A DNA stretch of 64,000 nt from Spartinivicinus marinus (GCF_026309355.1 NZ_JAPJZK010000001.1:434001-498000), one strand, 5' to 3'. Numbered from the stretch's first letter, positions 18,374 through 28,293 are shown. A program made the numbers and translations. Notes: generated from the letters alone by a model not told the origin.

Positions 18374-19570
18374 TTAGCCAAACCATTGATTTAGCTGTTG
18401 TAGACTAGACTCCCAGCTGAAATGCTGAGCAACCCACTGGCGAGCGGCCTGGTGGCTGGTTTGCCTATCTGTTGCGTTGAGTCTGGCCAGGATCGTATCA
18501 GCCATTAGCTGCGGGGTTGCAGGCAGAGTGTCGGCAATTTCATTGGGTGGGTTAATCCCCTCCATCGCTTGCTCAGTAGCAACTACCCATTTTGCCATAG
18601 CCATTGCTTCAAGCACTTTATTTTGAATCCCTCTGGCAATTCGTAGCGGTGCTACCACCAAATCGGCTGCATCTATATAAGGGCGGACATCTTCCACCCG
18701 ACCAGTGACAGTCACATGTGGCGAAGCTAACTGTTGTACTTCATTCGTAGGGTTGCCTCCTACAATATAAAAATGAAGGTTAGGTTGTACTTGCGTTAAT
18801 AATGGCAAAACTTCTTTAGCAAACCAGCTAACAGCTTCAACATTCGCCCAATAATCCATTGCCCCTGTAAAAACAATACGATTAGAGCTTGAAAGTTGAG
18901 TAACAGGGTTAAAATCTGCTTGGGGGTTAAAATAGTTTAGGTCCACCCCATTGCGCATGGCATAGACCTGACTTGTTTGATCAGCGGATAACTGCCTAAA
19001 TAACTTCGCCTCTTCTTCAGACACAAAGAGCGAAGCAATAGCTGTGCTAGCTAGCTGTTTTTCATAGGTTTGCAATTGTCGTGCTTCACGTCGATAAACC
19101 CAAGCAGCTAACCCAGATTTTTTTTCACTATATTGACGCCACTTGTCAGAGTCTACATCAACAAAATCAATGACTTTATGAAAAGCTGCGTGCCCATTAC
19201 CCTCAACAAATTGCCCCATTGCAGAAGAAAATACTAATACATTATTAATTCCTTGGTTTGCCAGTACCGTCCTTACCCAGCTTTTCATTTTACTATCTTT
19301 ATAATAAGGCAGAGTTAACGGCTGGCCAACAACAAGACCTGACAATGCCTTACATTTAGCCCATAGCGGGTTGATTGGTCTGATAAAAATTTCTGTACAC
19401 AAAGGTTTAATCTGCTCTACATACTGCCAATCATGAGGGTCATCAATAAAGGTACCGAGAAAAACCTGATAACGAGAAGCTAAATGTTTTAATAAATGAT
19501 ATGAACGGATCTTATCCCCCTTATTGGGAGGATAGGGAAGTCGGTGGGCTAAATATAAAACTGCTGTCAT
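18374..19570 (-). CDS. Exosortase-A-associated sugar transferase (Stp1-like)
   Basis: Protein of about 398 residues. MTAVLYLAHRLPYPPNKGDKIRSYH is diagnostic of the second sugar transferase of EpsH/exosortase A loci. It also has IVFTGAMDYWANVEAV and APLRIARGIQNKVLEAMAMAKWVVAT. I prefer the ATG at 19570 over the GTG at 19573. The stop of the FemAB gene directly abuts (TAAGTGATG), giving translational coupling. A GT-B fold enzyme acting at the cytoplasmic membrane; sugar unknown. Confidence 0.9.
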   Translation of the reverse strand: MTAVLYLAHRLPYPPNKGDKIRSYHLLKHLASRYQVFLGTFIDDPHDWQYVEQIKPLCTEIFIRPINPLWAKCKALSGLVVGQPLTLPYYKDSKMKSWVRTVLANQGINNVLVFSSAMGQFVEGNGHAAFHKVIDFVDVDSDKWRQYSEKKSGLAAWVYRREARQLQTYEKQLASTAIASLFVSEEEAKLFRQLSADQTSQVYAMRNGVDLNYFNPQADFNPVTQLSSSNRIVFTGAMDYWANVEAVSWFAKEVLPLLTQVQPNLHFYIVGGNPTNEVQQLASPHVTVTGRVEDVRPYIDAADLVVAPLRIARGIQNKVLEAMAMAKWVVATEQAMEGINPPNEIADTLPATPQLMADTILARLNATDRQTSHQAARQWVAQHFSWESSLQQLNQWFG

Positions 19571-19573
19571 CAC

Positions 19574-20614
19574 TTATCCCAAATTCTTTGCAATCATTGG
19601 CCCTAACAATTGACTTATAGCAAGCGGCAATTTCTGCCATAACTTGATAAATAGCTGATATTTAGGGTTAGTTGGGCTGACATTTGGTAATGATTTGGCT
19701 TTTACTAAATAATACTGATAACTCAAAGGCTCAGCGGTAAAGCCCCAGTTTTTCTTAAAGCTATAAGCCCCTGTATTCTGCTTGCTACGGCCAAAATCAA
19801 AAACACGCTTGCCTTTTTTTACTGCATGACACATTAACTGCCAGTACATAAAGTCGTTACCTGCCGATTGCCTAGCGAGTTCAGTTCCCCCTCCATAGTA
19901 AGGTAAGACCTGGTCTTTAAAGTAAAAACTCAATACACTCGCTACTAAATTACCAGTTTTATCATTAATTGTTATGATATCAGCCTCATCGGCAAAGGTT
20001 TCCATTAATACTTTAAAATATTTTTTAGGAAATACTGGCGTTCCTAAATTACGGACACTGGTAGAATAAGCTGTAAAAAAATCTTCAACAGAATGCTCAA
20101 CTGTTGTTGTCAACTCAGACTTAATACCTTTTCTTACCATCGCCCGTTGTTTTCGCGGAATCGACTTTAAATTTTCGTCTTCATTATCACTAATTATTTT
20201 ACAGAAATTGACATAGAGTGACTTTTCTTCCCAGCCATCTAGCTCAATTGCCTGCTGGTTTCTTAACTCCAAGTAATCTACCTGTAACTGCTTAGCAAGC
20301 TCAACTGCTTTACTAATCAGTGCATGCTGGATGAATTCACTATCTGCAACCACACCACCATAAACACAAAAAGGCACTGAAATTAAAGCATGGCCAAATA
20401 ACCAACTTGACACATGTCCTAGAGGTAATATTCCTACAACTTGATTACCTTGCTTGGCAAATAAATAATAACTGTTATGCCCAAATGACTGCTTGATAAC
20501 ATCTCGCCACTCTGCACGATGAAAAAAAGTGGCTTGTGCTGATTGCTCAACATAAGCATTCCATGCTGTTATATCACTCTCATTTGAAAGTGTTTCAATC
20601 AACAAATCATTCAC
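19574..20614 (-). CDS. FemAB-like protein, exosortase-A associated
   Basis: Protein of 346 residues of the FemAB/BioF2-like acyltransferase group, with two GNAT-like folds. Telling pieces are ATFFHRAEWRDVIKQSFGHNSYYL, RKQRAMVRKG, and the late motif KRVFDFGRSKQNTGAYSFKKNWGF. FemAB proteins transfer aminoacyl or acyl groups; the exosortase-A subfamily is thought to decorate the exopolysaccharide, but no member's substrate is certain. It overlaps the deacetylase gene by eight bases upstream and abuts the Stp1-like gene downstream. Confidence 0.9.
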   Translation of the reverse strand: MNDLLIETLSNESDITAWNAYVEQSAQATFFHRAEWRDVIKQSFGHNSYYLFAKQGNQVVGILPLGHVSSWLFGHALISVPFCVYGGVVADSEFIQHALISKAVELAKQLQVDYLELRNQQAIELDGWEEKSLYVNFCKIISDNEDENLKSIPRKQRAMVRKGIKSELTTTVEHSVEDFFTAYSTSVRNLGTPVFPKKYFKVLMETFADEADIITINDKTGNLVASVLSFYFKDQVLPYYGGGTELARQSAGNDFMYWQLMCHAVKKGKRVFDFGRSKQNTGAYSFKKNWGFTAEPLSYQYYLVKAKSLPNVSPTNPKYQLFIKLWQKLPLAISQLLGPMIAKNLG

Positions 20615-21464
20615 GATGATTGCCTGTGGTCGCTTGAGGTAAAAACACGTTTTGCACAGTATCCCATTTAAAATCTTTTAATAAACTGGTTAACCTGAAC
20701 TCCATTCGATTTAAACAAAGATAGTGGCGAAATCTAGATTTAAAACTGATATTGCTTTGCCTTGGCTGGTTAACATCAATTTCCCAAGGATGAAAATAAA
20801 AAACAGCCGATTGACCTTCTTTTTTATTCAACTGTTTTATGCCCCACCTTGATAGCCAATAAGGATATAAACGAAAATACCCACCACCACCAAATGGTAA
20901 ATTTTTTCGATTGACTTTTACTGTCGTAATAGGAATTTCCCATAAACCATTATCGCACTGGTATTTAAAACGAGGCGCATCAGGTATACCATAAAGGTCA
21001 TGGTTAATTGGATAAATACTGGAGCTGTATTGGTGGCCTGACTCTAATAACTCATCATGCACCCATAAATTATCTTTACTAATGGAGTAACTCGGAGCAC
21101 GATAACCGACAACTGCTTTACCGCCAATATCTTCCAATAGCTGCTTTGCTTTTCGAATATCTTCTCGAAACTCTTCAGGTGTTTGGCTAGTTGCACGCAA
21201 ATGCCCATAGCCATGACTTGCTAGTTCATGGCCTTCAGCAATAATAGTACGAATGAGTTGAGGAAAACGCTCAGCAACCCACCCTAAAGTAAAAAAAGTG
21301 GCTTTTACTTGATGTTGGGCAAATAATTCTAGAATACGTTGGGTATTTAGCTCAACTCGTTTAGGTAGATTATCCCAATCAACACGTTGAATAGTCTTTT
21401 CAAAGGCTGAGACCTGAAAGTAATCTTCTACATCAACACTCATAGCATTGACAATCGACTGCAT
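20607..21464 (-). CDS. XrtA-system polysaccharide deacetylase
   Basis: About 285 residues. The NodB metal site is clear: MSVDVEDYFQVSAFE (Asp motif), HELASHGYGHLRA (His ligands) and GYRAPSYSIS. This start and the FYFHPWEID ending are typical of the deacetylase conserved next to exosortase A. I place the start at the ATG at 21464, since AGGTGG lies six bases upstream; a GTG at 21473 is also in frame. It overlaps the FemAB gene by eight bases. Likely de-N-acetylates the growing glycan. Confidence 0.9.
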   Translation of the reverse strand: MQSIVNAMSVDVEDYFQVSAFEKTIQRVDWDNLPKRVELNTQRILELFAQHQVKATFFTLGWVAERFPQLIRTIIAEGHELASHGYGHLRATSQTPEEFREDIRKAKQLLEDIGGKAVVGYRAPSYSISKDNLWVHDELLESGHQYSSSIYPINHDLYGIPDAPRFKYQCDNGLWEIPITTVKVNRKNLPFGGGGYFRLYPYWLSRWGIKQLNKKEGQSAVFYFHPWEIDVNQPRQSNISFKSRFRHYLCLNRMEFRLTSLLKDFKWDTVQNVFLPQATTGNHRE

Positions 21465-21483
21465 AACGACCACCTAATTCTAA

Positions 21484-22599
21484 TTAAAGCCAAGCTAACA
21501 GGTCATCAGCAATACGTTCGGCAGCATGTCCGTCCCATAACGTTGGGACTCTGCCAGCCTTGCCGCCAGTCTGTAAAATCTGATCCAACTCTTTTCTTAT
21601 TAGCGTAATATCAGAACCCACTATCGTGTTAGTTCCTTCTGAGATAGTAATAGGTCGCTCGGTATTTTCTCTTAATGTCAAACAGGGAATACCCAAAGCT
21701 GTCGTTTCTTCTTGGATCCCACCGGAGTCAGTTAACACTAGCCTTGCATTATTCATTAAGCCCAACATTTCAAGGTAACCAACAGGGGACAACGTGATAA
21801 TTTGTGGATGCTCAAGAAAAGACGACAGTTTAAATTTTTGAATATTTTTCTGTGTACGAGGGTGGACAGGAAAAACAACTGGAATTTTATCTGCGGCTTC
21901 TTTAATAAAAGTTAACAGCTTCTGTAAAATTTCAGGATTATCTACATTTGAAGGACGATGTAGTGTCCACAATGAGTAGTGCCCTGCTTTTTCAATAATA
22001 GAGTAGTTATCTGCCAATAACTCAGAAGGATGTTTTGCTTGAGCAAGATTATATCTCAATGTATCAATCATCACATTGCCTGCAAAAACAACTTTATCTC
22101 GGCAAACACCCTCTGCAGCCAAGTTATCTTCAGCCAGTTTTTCTGTAGTATAAAGCCTATCAGAAAGCTGATCCGTTAAAACTCGATTAATTTCTTCTGG
22201 CATGGTTCGGTCTCGGCTTCTTAAGCCAGCCTCAACATGAACGACACGAATTTTTTTCTGAGCAGACACTAAAGCACAAGCAATTGTTGAGTTCACATCA
22301 CCGACTACAAGTACAGCATCTGGTTTATAGTAGTCGACTTCGGGCTCAAATCGCTTCATAATTTCTGCTGTTTGTACAGATAAAGAGCCAGCGCCTACTT
22401 CTAAATCTTTATCAGGCTCTGGAATACCGAGCTGATCAAAAAATTGAGCCTTCATCGTTTGGTCATAATGTTGACCAGTATGAATCAGTACCAAATTCAG
22501 TTTGGTTGCTTTTGCTTTCAGTGCCCTAACAATTGGAGCAATTTTCATAAAATTTGGTCTTGCTCCAACCACACAGATTAAAGTTTTTGTTACCGTCAT
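21484..22599 (-). CDS. wecB: UDP-N-acetylglucosamine 2-epimerase (non-hydrolysing)
   Basis: Protein of 371 residues, the usual length. Motifs: VGARPNFMKIAPIVRAL, LIHTGQHYD, VHVEAGLRSRD, TLHRPSNVDN, LTDSGGIQEE and LRENTERPI. It interconverts UDP-GlcNAc and UDP-ManNAc in the cytoplasm to supply the repeat unit. No UDP-ManNAc dehydrogenase (WecC) is next to it, so ManNAc itself may be used, or the dehydrogenase is elsewhere. GAGATCC precedes the ATG. Confidence 0.95.
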   Translation of the reverse strand: MTVTKTLICVVGARPNFMKIAPIVRALKAKATKLNLVLIHTGQHYDQTMKAQFFDQLGIPEPDKDLEVGAGSLSVQTAEIMKRFEPEVDYYKPDAVLVVGDVNSTIACALVSAQKKIRVVHVEAGLRSRDRTMPEEINRVLTDQLSDRLYTTEKLAEDNLAAEGVCRDKVVFAGNVMIDTLRYNLAQAKHPSELLADNYSIIEKAGHYSLWTLHRPSNVDNPEILQKLLTFIKEAADKIPVVFPVHPRTQKNIQKFKLSSFLEHPQIITLSPVGYLEMLGLMNNARLVLTDSGGIQEETTALGIPCLTLRENTERPITISEGTNTIVGSDITLIRKELDQILQTGGKAGRVPTLWDGHAAERIADDLLAWL

Positions 22600-22606
22600 T
22601 GGATCT

Positions 22607-23677
22607 CTATTTTTCTATACTATCAACTAACTGTTTAAGGGTATTAAGGCGACTGGCAATAGCTATTTCTAAGGACTCGATCGTGTAGCGAATATTTTGA
22701 ATTTTGTTTGGATCCGCTACCTCCAAACCTTCTGAATATACCTCAGTGGACTTTTGTTCCGAAGCGCTTGTCACCTGTTGAGCGATTTGTTGTAACTTTT
22801 GAACTTCTTGAGCAATATCATGCTCCATTGAAGCACGCACTTCTTTCACCGAGTTAAAAGGCGAAGAAACCTCTTCCTTCATTTCTTCTGCCACTAACTT
22901 AACTACCTCAGGTGCTAATTCGTGAGTTTCTTCTAAATAGCCAAATAATAACAAGCGGTCACAAAATACATTAATTCGACGGGGCACACCATCGGTTAAC
23001 TGGTGAATATCAATAAAGCTTTGTTCAGGAATAATTGGGTCGTTATCCCATCCCACATGCTTCATTCGATGAATAATATATTCCCGAGTTTCACTTTCAT
23101 CCAGCCCACTTAAATGACAGGAAGCAATGACCCGCTGCCTTAATTGCTCCATTCCTTGAGATTGGATAGTTTGTCTAAATTCCTGTTGCCCTAATAAAAA
23201 GCTTTGCAATAAAGGCTGGTTGTTAATTTGAAAATTTGAAAGCATGCGCAGCTCTTCAACAGAAGCAGCTGGTAAGTTCTGTACTTCATCCACTACCAGT
23301 AATACCCGTTTACCCCGCCGGTCACATTCCCTTAAGAACTCTTCAAACTGACGTAATAAAGCTGTTTTACTCATACCCTCATAGGGTAGATTAAAGGCAG
23401 AGGATATCATCTTAATTAAGTCATCGGCCCCCAGCCGGGTCGTAACAATATTAGCCGCGATGATACGAGTTTGATCTAGCTCAGCAAATAGATTGCGAAT
23501 TAGTGTGGTTTTACCAGTACCAATATCACCGGTAATAATAATAAAACCTTCACACTGGCCAAGACCATAACGTAAATAGGACATCGCCCGACTATGGCCA
23601 CGACTATTAAAAAAGAAACGTGGATCAGGACTCAGCTGAAAAGGCTTACCGGTTAGGTTATAGAAAGTCTCGTACAT
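22607..23677 (-). CDS. XrtA-associated ExeA-like ATPase
   Basis: Protein of 356 residues. It begins MYETFYNLTGKPFQLSPDPRFF like ExeA/GspA AAA ATPases. Walker A is GDIGTGKT at 50-57, and Walker B is VLLVVDEVQNLPA near 145. The arginine-rich sensor region GVPRRINVFCDRLLL follows. The last 90 residues are a predicted coiled coil (EVQKLQQIAQQVTSASEQ). A member of the ATPase family conserved in exosortase-A loci, sitting between the outer-membrane barrel and wecB. Its mechanical role is unknown; ExeA relatives help build outer-membrane assemblies. Confidence 0.9.
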   Translation of the reverse strand: MYETFYNLTGKPFQLSPDPRFFFNSRGHSRAMSYLRYGLGQCEGFIIITGDIGTGKTTLIRNLFAELDQTRIIAANIVTTRLGADDLIKMISSAFNLPYEGMSKTALLRQFEEFLRECDRRGKRVLLVVDEVQNLPAASVEELRMLSNFQINNQPLLQSFLLGQQEFRQTIQSQGMEQLRQRVIASCHLSGLDESETREYIIHRMKHVGWDNDPIIPEQSFIDIHQLTDGVPRRINVFCDRLLLFGYLEETHELAPEVVKLVAEEMKEEVSSPFNSVKEVRASMEHDIAQEVQKLQQIAQQVTSASEQKSTEVYSEGLEVADPNKIQNIRYTIESLEIAIASRLNTLKQLVDSIEK

Positions 23678-23692
23678 CGTTGTACCAATTTA

Positions 23693-25201
23693 CTAAAAAG
23701 TTTTCCTTATACTGACACTAATGCGATTTTCTGTATATTCATTAGTTTCTATATCACTTGTGCGCTTTTGGGTTGCAAACTCCAAAGCACCACTCATGTC
23801 TCGACTGAGCTGTCGTTGCAGCTGAAATGTAGCCGTCCAGGTGTTACTATCGGAATTATCTTCAAAGTCATTAGTTGACCAACCTAAATTAACATTTGAA
23901 GTCACTTTACGACTTAAACGGCGGTTCCAGCCCACATTTATACCATGAACTAACTCATTATTGTTACGGGTTTGGAATTCTCTTTCCTGTCGGTAGGCAT
24001 TTACATTAAACGAGTCACGCTTTCTGACATGATACCAACCTAAGTTTGTATCTTTACTAATAAAATAATCATCAACTTGACTTGTAGTTCCACCTGGAAG
24101 CTGGAGAACAATTTCTTTACCTGATTCAGGGTTGTCACCAACCCTAAGCTGTTCTTGTCCACAACCTGGCCCAATCAGTACTCCTTCAGGACATACCCAA
24201 AAATTTCCAATTAATATTTGGTCCCTAATAGTTTGCTGCTGCTCACTATAACTTAAAGTAAAAACAGATCGTTTACGCTGATGGCTTAGGTTAAAGCCAT
24301 AAGTATCCCCATAGTAACGCTTACCATATTGGGCTGATAAAGAGGTTTTTCGACTTAATGCCCACTCCATTCCTGCAAGCCAAAAGGCACCATCAGTGTC
24401 ATTACGAATATTATCTATATCATTGTCCTGACTTTCATAACCGACTGTTAATGAGGTGTTAAACTTTGGAGTCCATTGATAACCTACTAAGATAGACTCT
24501 GATTGGCGCTCTGTATCATTTTGTGATTCATAGTCTACTTCATCATAATTATAATCAAAACGCCAAAAAACAGGCCCGACCCCTGGGGCACTATTAACTG
24601 ACCAGTAAAGAGACTGACCACTACTGTCAGTACCACTACCATTATTACCGCTATAATTCACTTCATTATAACGAACCCCTAACACAGTTTCGGTTTCCGA
24701 ACCTAACTTTTGTTGCCAATAGGGATTTATTTCATAGGTAAAAACATCTGAGAGGTTATCTGAGCCACTAATATTATCATTTGAGCCACCTCTGCGTTCA
24801 TCAATTAACTGTTGTGTAATATTTGCGGTAGCGTTTAAAAATAAATGATCTTCTATAAGTTCACTACTTAACCCTGATTGCAAGCGATGATTCACTTCAT
24901 CATCATTTGTATTTTCAAAATAATGTAAACCCTGTGCATTATAATCAAAATTTAATCGTAAACGCCGCCCTTCCCCTTGAATTCTAATTGCAGGTACTAT
25001 TTCCAGTACTTGATCACTTTGCTTATTATTATTTGATAAATTAATATTATCTGAGTAGGTATCTTTGGCAGTAACCGATGGAGTAATTGTCCACTGTGCT
25101 CCATAGGCAGTTACTGAGCTAATAAGAAAAAGTGAAAGAACACATCTGCTTTGCAAGAGGTTACGGGGGCCATTATCCGTAATACCCATAATAGTTGCCA
25201 T
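23693..25201 (-). CDS. PEP-CTERM-system-associated outer-membrane beta-barrel protein
   Basis: Protein of 502 residues with a signal peptide (FLISSVTAYGA then QWTITPSV). The rest is alternating amphipathic strands ending in the aromatic ISVRKTF, as for outer-membrane barrels. Strand motifs such as VLGVRYNEVNYSGN and SLSAQYGKRYYGD recur. It belongs to the barrel family found in exosortase-A loci between the tyrosine kinase and the ExeA-like ATPase, and is a candidate secretion pore. Its start overlaps the kinase gene by 29 bases; the ATG at 25189 is an alternative. Strand count is not determinable by eye. Confidence 0.85.
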   Translation of the reverse strand: MATIMGITDNGPRNLLQSRCVLSLFLISSVTAYGAQWTITPSVTAKDTYSDNINLSNNNKQSDQVLEIVPAIRIQGEGRRLRLNFDYNAQGLHYFENTNDDEVNHRLQSGLSSELIEDHLFLNATANITQQLIDERRGGSNDNISGSDNLSDVFTYEINPYWQQKLGSETETVLGVRYNEVNYSGNNGSGTDSSGQSLYWSVNSAPGVGPVFWRFDYNYDEVDYESQNDTERQSESILVGYQWTPKFNTSLTVGYESQDNDIDNIRNDTDGAFWLAGMEWALSRKTSLSAQYGKRYYGDTYGFNLSHQRKRSVFTLSYSEQQQTIRDQILIGNFWVCPEGVLIGPGCGQEQLRVGDNPESGKEIVLQLPGGTTSQVDDYFISKDTNLGWYHVRKRDSFNVNAYRQEREFQTRNNNELVHGINVGWNRRLSRKVTSNVNLGWSTNDFEDNSDSNTWTATFQLQRQLSRDMSGALEFATQKRTSDIETNEYTENRISVSIRKTF

Positions 25202-26087
25202 CTTGATTATACTTACTCTTATTTAAAACCAGGCCAATATGCATTGAAGGATCCAGTAACGACAGAGCATCTTTAACTGTTTGTTGATGCGTTTTACCCT
25301 CTTCAACAATCAATACAATTTGCCCAGCCAGCCTGGCTAGAATAGAAGCTTCTGTCGTATGAAGTAAAGGTGGTGTGTCAACTATAATGATCCTATCCTG
25401 ATATCTGTTAGCCATTTCATGCATTAAATTAGACATATTATCACTGGCTAACAATTCATTGGTTAAATGGTGTCGTTTACCGGTGGGAATAACACTTAGA
25501 TTTTCAATGTTAGACTTATAGAGGATATCAGTGACATCATTAATATCGTCTGATAAATAATCAATTAAGCCTTCTTCCGTTTTAATACCTAATAAATTAT
25601 TCACAGAGGGATTAAGCACATCAGCATCAACCAAGAGCACATTCCGCTCTTTTTCTAAGGCAATGCTCATCGCCAAATTCACTGCATTATATGTTTTACC
25701 TTCACCAGGTGAGCTACTCGTTACCATGATCAGGTTACCATTAGGCACCTTTTCAGCATGCTTACCAAATGCTTTATTCAGTAATGGACGCTTAATTTGG
25801 CGAAACTGTTCTTTTGTTAAAGAACGGTCTTCACTTGGAACAATAACGCCCAACTTGGCTAATCGATCAAACTGAATTTCAACCCGCCGACTTTCTCTAT
25901 CTTCCTCAGAAGAGGCATCATGATCCGGGCCTATTATCTGGCCTGGAGCAACATCACCAGCAAGTGCTTTTTCAATATCAGAGAGATCGGGTGCTGGTAA
26001 TTCATCACTTGACTGTTTATCACGAGAAATAAATTCTTCATTAAATTTCTGCTGATGTTTTTGCAGAGCTTTTTCTATGGTGTCCAT
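25173..26087 (-). CDS. XrtA-associated tyrosine autokinase
   Basis: About 304 residues from the ATG at 26087, which AAGGTGGC precedes; the frame extends further upstream, but this start matches the family (MDTIEKALQKHQQ). BY-kinase motifs are present: Walker A SSPGEGKT, Walker A' VLLVDADVLNPSV and Walker B IIIVDTPPL. The C-terminus DGNYYGYYG is a short tyrosine cluster for autophosphorylation. It acts with the chain-length protein, whose gene end it overlaps, to control polymer length and export. It has no membrane domain of its own, as expected for the split proteobacterial type. Confidence 0.92.
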   Translation of the reverse strand: MDTIEKALQKHQQKFNEEFISRDKQSSDELPAPDLSDIEKALAGDVAPGQIIGPDHDASSEEDRESRRVEIQFDRLAKLGVIVPSEDRSLTKEQFRQIKRPLLNKAFGKHAEKVPNGNLIMVTSSSPGEGKTYNAVNLAMSIALEKERNVLLVDADVLNPSVNNLLGIKTEEGLIDYLSDDINDVTDILYKSNIENLSVIPTGKRHHLTNELLASDNMSNLMHEMANRYQDRIIIVDTPPLLHTTEASILARLAGQIVLIVEEGKTHQQTVKDALSLLDPSMHIGLVLNKSKYNQDGNYYGYYG

Positions 26088-26097
26088 ACCAGCCACC

Positions 26098-27636
26098 TTA
26101 ATGAAACAGAACCATAACTGATGCATAACTTGCAATAAAAGCGATACAAGTTAATGTAAAAGTTAGATTAAACAACCGTTGTCGATGCCGATAATGATCA
26201 TTTACTACCGCATTAACAGCCCCTAGCACTGGCAAACCAGTGACATCAGAAAGAATCTTTTTACTGGTAAAGCTTGGTTTTAATAGCGCAATTAGCAAAG
26301 CAACTCCTAACCCCAACATAATTGAGAAAATAAACACTACAGACATTAGCAGTGGCCGGTGTGGACCAACAGGTTCATTTGGCACATGGGGAGGGTCTAT
26401 CACTTTAAATTGAATATCATCAGTTGCTTGTGAAGCTTTACGAGAAATTTGTGCAGACTCACGCCTAGACAGTAAATCTTCATATTTTCGCTTGGTCACT
26501 TGATAGCCGCGATTCAATGCAATTAACTGAGCTTCAATTTCTGGAATGGTATTAACCATTTTTTCAAGCTCATCAACCTTCTCTTTAAAAGATTGCACTC
26601 GAACCTGCATTGAAGACTTCTCAGCTTCCACCTCACTCAGGTTGACTTTCAACTGTTGATAGACAGGATTTTGATCCAAACTACTGGAGTTTGATGGGCT
26701 TTGTTGCTTTAGCTGCGCTAATTCTTTATTTCTTGCGCGTTTTAATAACCCCAATTGTTCACGAGTGGCTTTTACATCTGGATGTTGAGCTGTGTATTTC
26801 AATAATAAACTATCCAACTGTTCTTCCAGACTAGCTATTCGTGAATCATAGCTGGTTGATATTGACGATACAGCAGGCTTTTCAGTAAAACCAAAGCTCG
26901 GCTCTTCTCCTTTAAGCTGCCGTTGCAATGCTTGGTGTTTTCTATCAAGCTCCATCAACTCTAATTTAGCTGAATCATATTTAGCTCTTGCAGCCTCTAG
27001 CCTCTGGTAATAGTCCCCCTCAGAAGAAGGCATAATACCCGCATGCTTACGCTTGAATTCCTTGAGTTTATTTTCATCTTCTTCAAGGCGCTTTTCATAC
27101 TCTCGAAGCTGTTGATCGATAAAACGTTGAGCACTGACAGTCTCTTCACGACTTTCGCCTAACGAGCTTTCAACTAATACAGTTAATACTGACTGCACTA
27201 CATTTTTTGCGGTTGCAGAGTTTGCATTAGTATATTCTACTGTATAGACATTTTCCCGCTTAGAGCCTTTTAGTTTGATGTCCTTACGCAACCTGGTCAT
27301 CAACGCTTCAAACTCTTCAGGGTTACTTTCATCAACCCCATAATCCAAGTCAGCCATTAAGGCAATCTTTTTGGTGTTAGGTCGACTTAACAAGGTTTTG
27401 ACAATCAAGTTAACTTGATTGTCAATATTCGTTTGCACTGTCAAACCACGCAGTAGTGGTCTTAACAGGGTTTGAGTATCAACATAAAAGCGAGCCGAGG
27501 CCTGATACTGATCTGGCAATTTAATAACAACAAACCAGCCTGCCAGTGCAACAACCACTGAAACCAGTACTACTAGCCAACGTCTTGACCATACTTCGCG
27601 TAGGTAGCCTACAACCAACCCGATAATATCTTGCAT
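26098..27636 (-). CDS. XrtA-associated chain-length determinant (Wzz/PCP) protein
   Basis: Protein of 512 residues. There is a transmembrane helix near 18-37, a large periplasmic region with coiled coils from about 170 to 390 (EYEKRLEEDENKLKEFKRKHAG), and two C-terminal helices (PLLMSVVFIFSIMLGLGVAL and the last 22 residues). The sequence ASARFYVDTQTLLRPLLRGL is typical of the exosortase-A Wzz family. It sets chain length together with the autokinase and connects to the export lipoprotein, whose gene lies 24 bases upstream. AGGAAG precedes the ATG. Confidence 0.93.
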   Translation of the reverse strand: MQDIIGLVVGYLREVWSRRWLVVLVSVVVALAGWFVVIKLPDQYQASARFYVDTQTLLRPLLRGLTVQTNIDNQVNLIVKTLLSRPNTKKIALMADLDYGVDESNPEEFEALMTRLRKDIKLKGSKRENVYTVEYTNANSATAKNVVQSVLTVLVESSLGESREETVSAQRFIDQQLREYEKRLEEDENKLKEFKRKHAGIMPSSEGDYYQRLEAARAKYDSAKLELMELDRKHQALQRQLKGEEPSFGFTEKPAVSSISTSYDSRIASLEEQLDSLLLKYTAQHPDVKATREQLGLLKRARNKELAQLKQQSPSNSSSLDQNPVYQQLKVNLSEVEAEKSSMQVRVQSFKEKVDELEKMVNTIPEIEAQLIALNRGYQVTKRKYEDLLSRRESAQISRKASQATDDIQFKVIDPPHVPNEPVGPHRPLLMSVVFIFSIMLGLGVALLIALLKPSFTSKKILSDVTGLPVLGAVNAVVNDHYRHRQRLFNLTFTLTCIAFIASYASVMVLFH

Positions 27637-27660
27637 GGATGACTTCCTGTCCTATCGTAA

Positions 27661-28293
27661 TTAAAAGATAGCTTCTGGAACGATGATAACATCACCTGGC
27701 AAGACATCACCATTAGCAGAGATATCTCCTTCTATTAAATCTTCCAGCCTAATGGAGTATTGCTTCTGTCCCCCATCTTCAACTCGAACCAGGGTGGCCT
27801 TATTACCTGCAGCAAATTCAGTTAAACCTCCCACAGCAATCATAACATCCAATAAAGTCATATCTTCACGATAAGCAATGGCTTGAGGCTGGCTGGCTTC
27901 ACCCACAATTCGTACTTGCTCACTATAAGGGCCAGTAAACCCTTCAACTAAAACAGTGACTATAGGATCTCGAATATATTTAGCTAGTTCTTTTTCGAAG
28001 GCACGTGCTACCTCAGTTGCTGTCTTTCCGCTAACACTAATATCTTCAATTAAAGGAGAAGTGACTTTACCGTCAGGTCGCACTGACACATTGGTAGATA
28101 ACTCTGGGTTTCGCCAAACAAATACTTGTAGCTGATCACCAGGACCAATTCGGTAATTGTAATTACTGGGATTTGTTGTTAAAGGCTGTTTGGTTGTCGT
28201 TGCCCCTAAAGATGGGTATTCATTATTTGCACAACCAGCCGCCAACGTTAAGATAGAGAGAAAGAATGCTGCTTTCTTCACATCCTTGATCAT
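27661..28293 (-). CDS. Polysaccharide export lipoprotein (Wza/EpsE-like)
   Basis: Protein of 210 residues, much shorter than E. coli Wza, as is normal for the exosortase-A subfamily. The lipobox is LAAGC (Cys21). The export domain follows (YRIGPGDQLQVFVWRNPELSTNVSVRPDGKVT), then one SLBB-like segment (VRIVGEASQPQAIAYREDMTLLDVMIAVGGLTEFA). It forms the periplasm-to-outer-membrane conduit. GGAG precedes the ATG. First gene of the long minus-strand operon, so its promoter should lie in 28294-28467; I could not identify hexamers there with confidence. Confidence 0.93.
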   Translation of the reverse strand: MIKDVKKAAFFLSILTLAAGCANNEYPSLGATTTKQPLTTNPSNYNYRIGPGDQLQVFVWRNPELSTNVSVRPDGKVTSPLIEDISVSGKTATEVARAFEKELAKYIRDPIVTVLVEGFTGPYSEQVRIVGEASQPQAIAYREDMTLLDVMIAVGGLTEFAAGNKATLVRVEDGGQKQYSIRLEDLIEGDISANGDVLPGDVIIVPEAIF

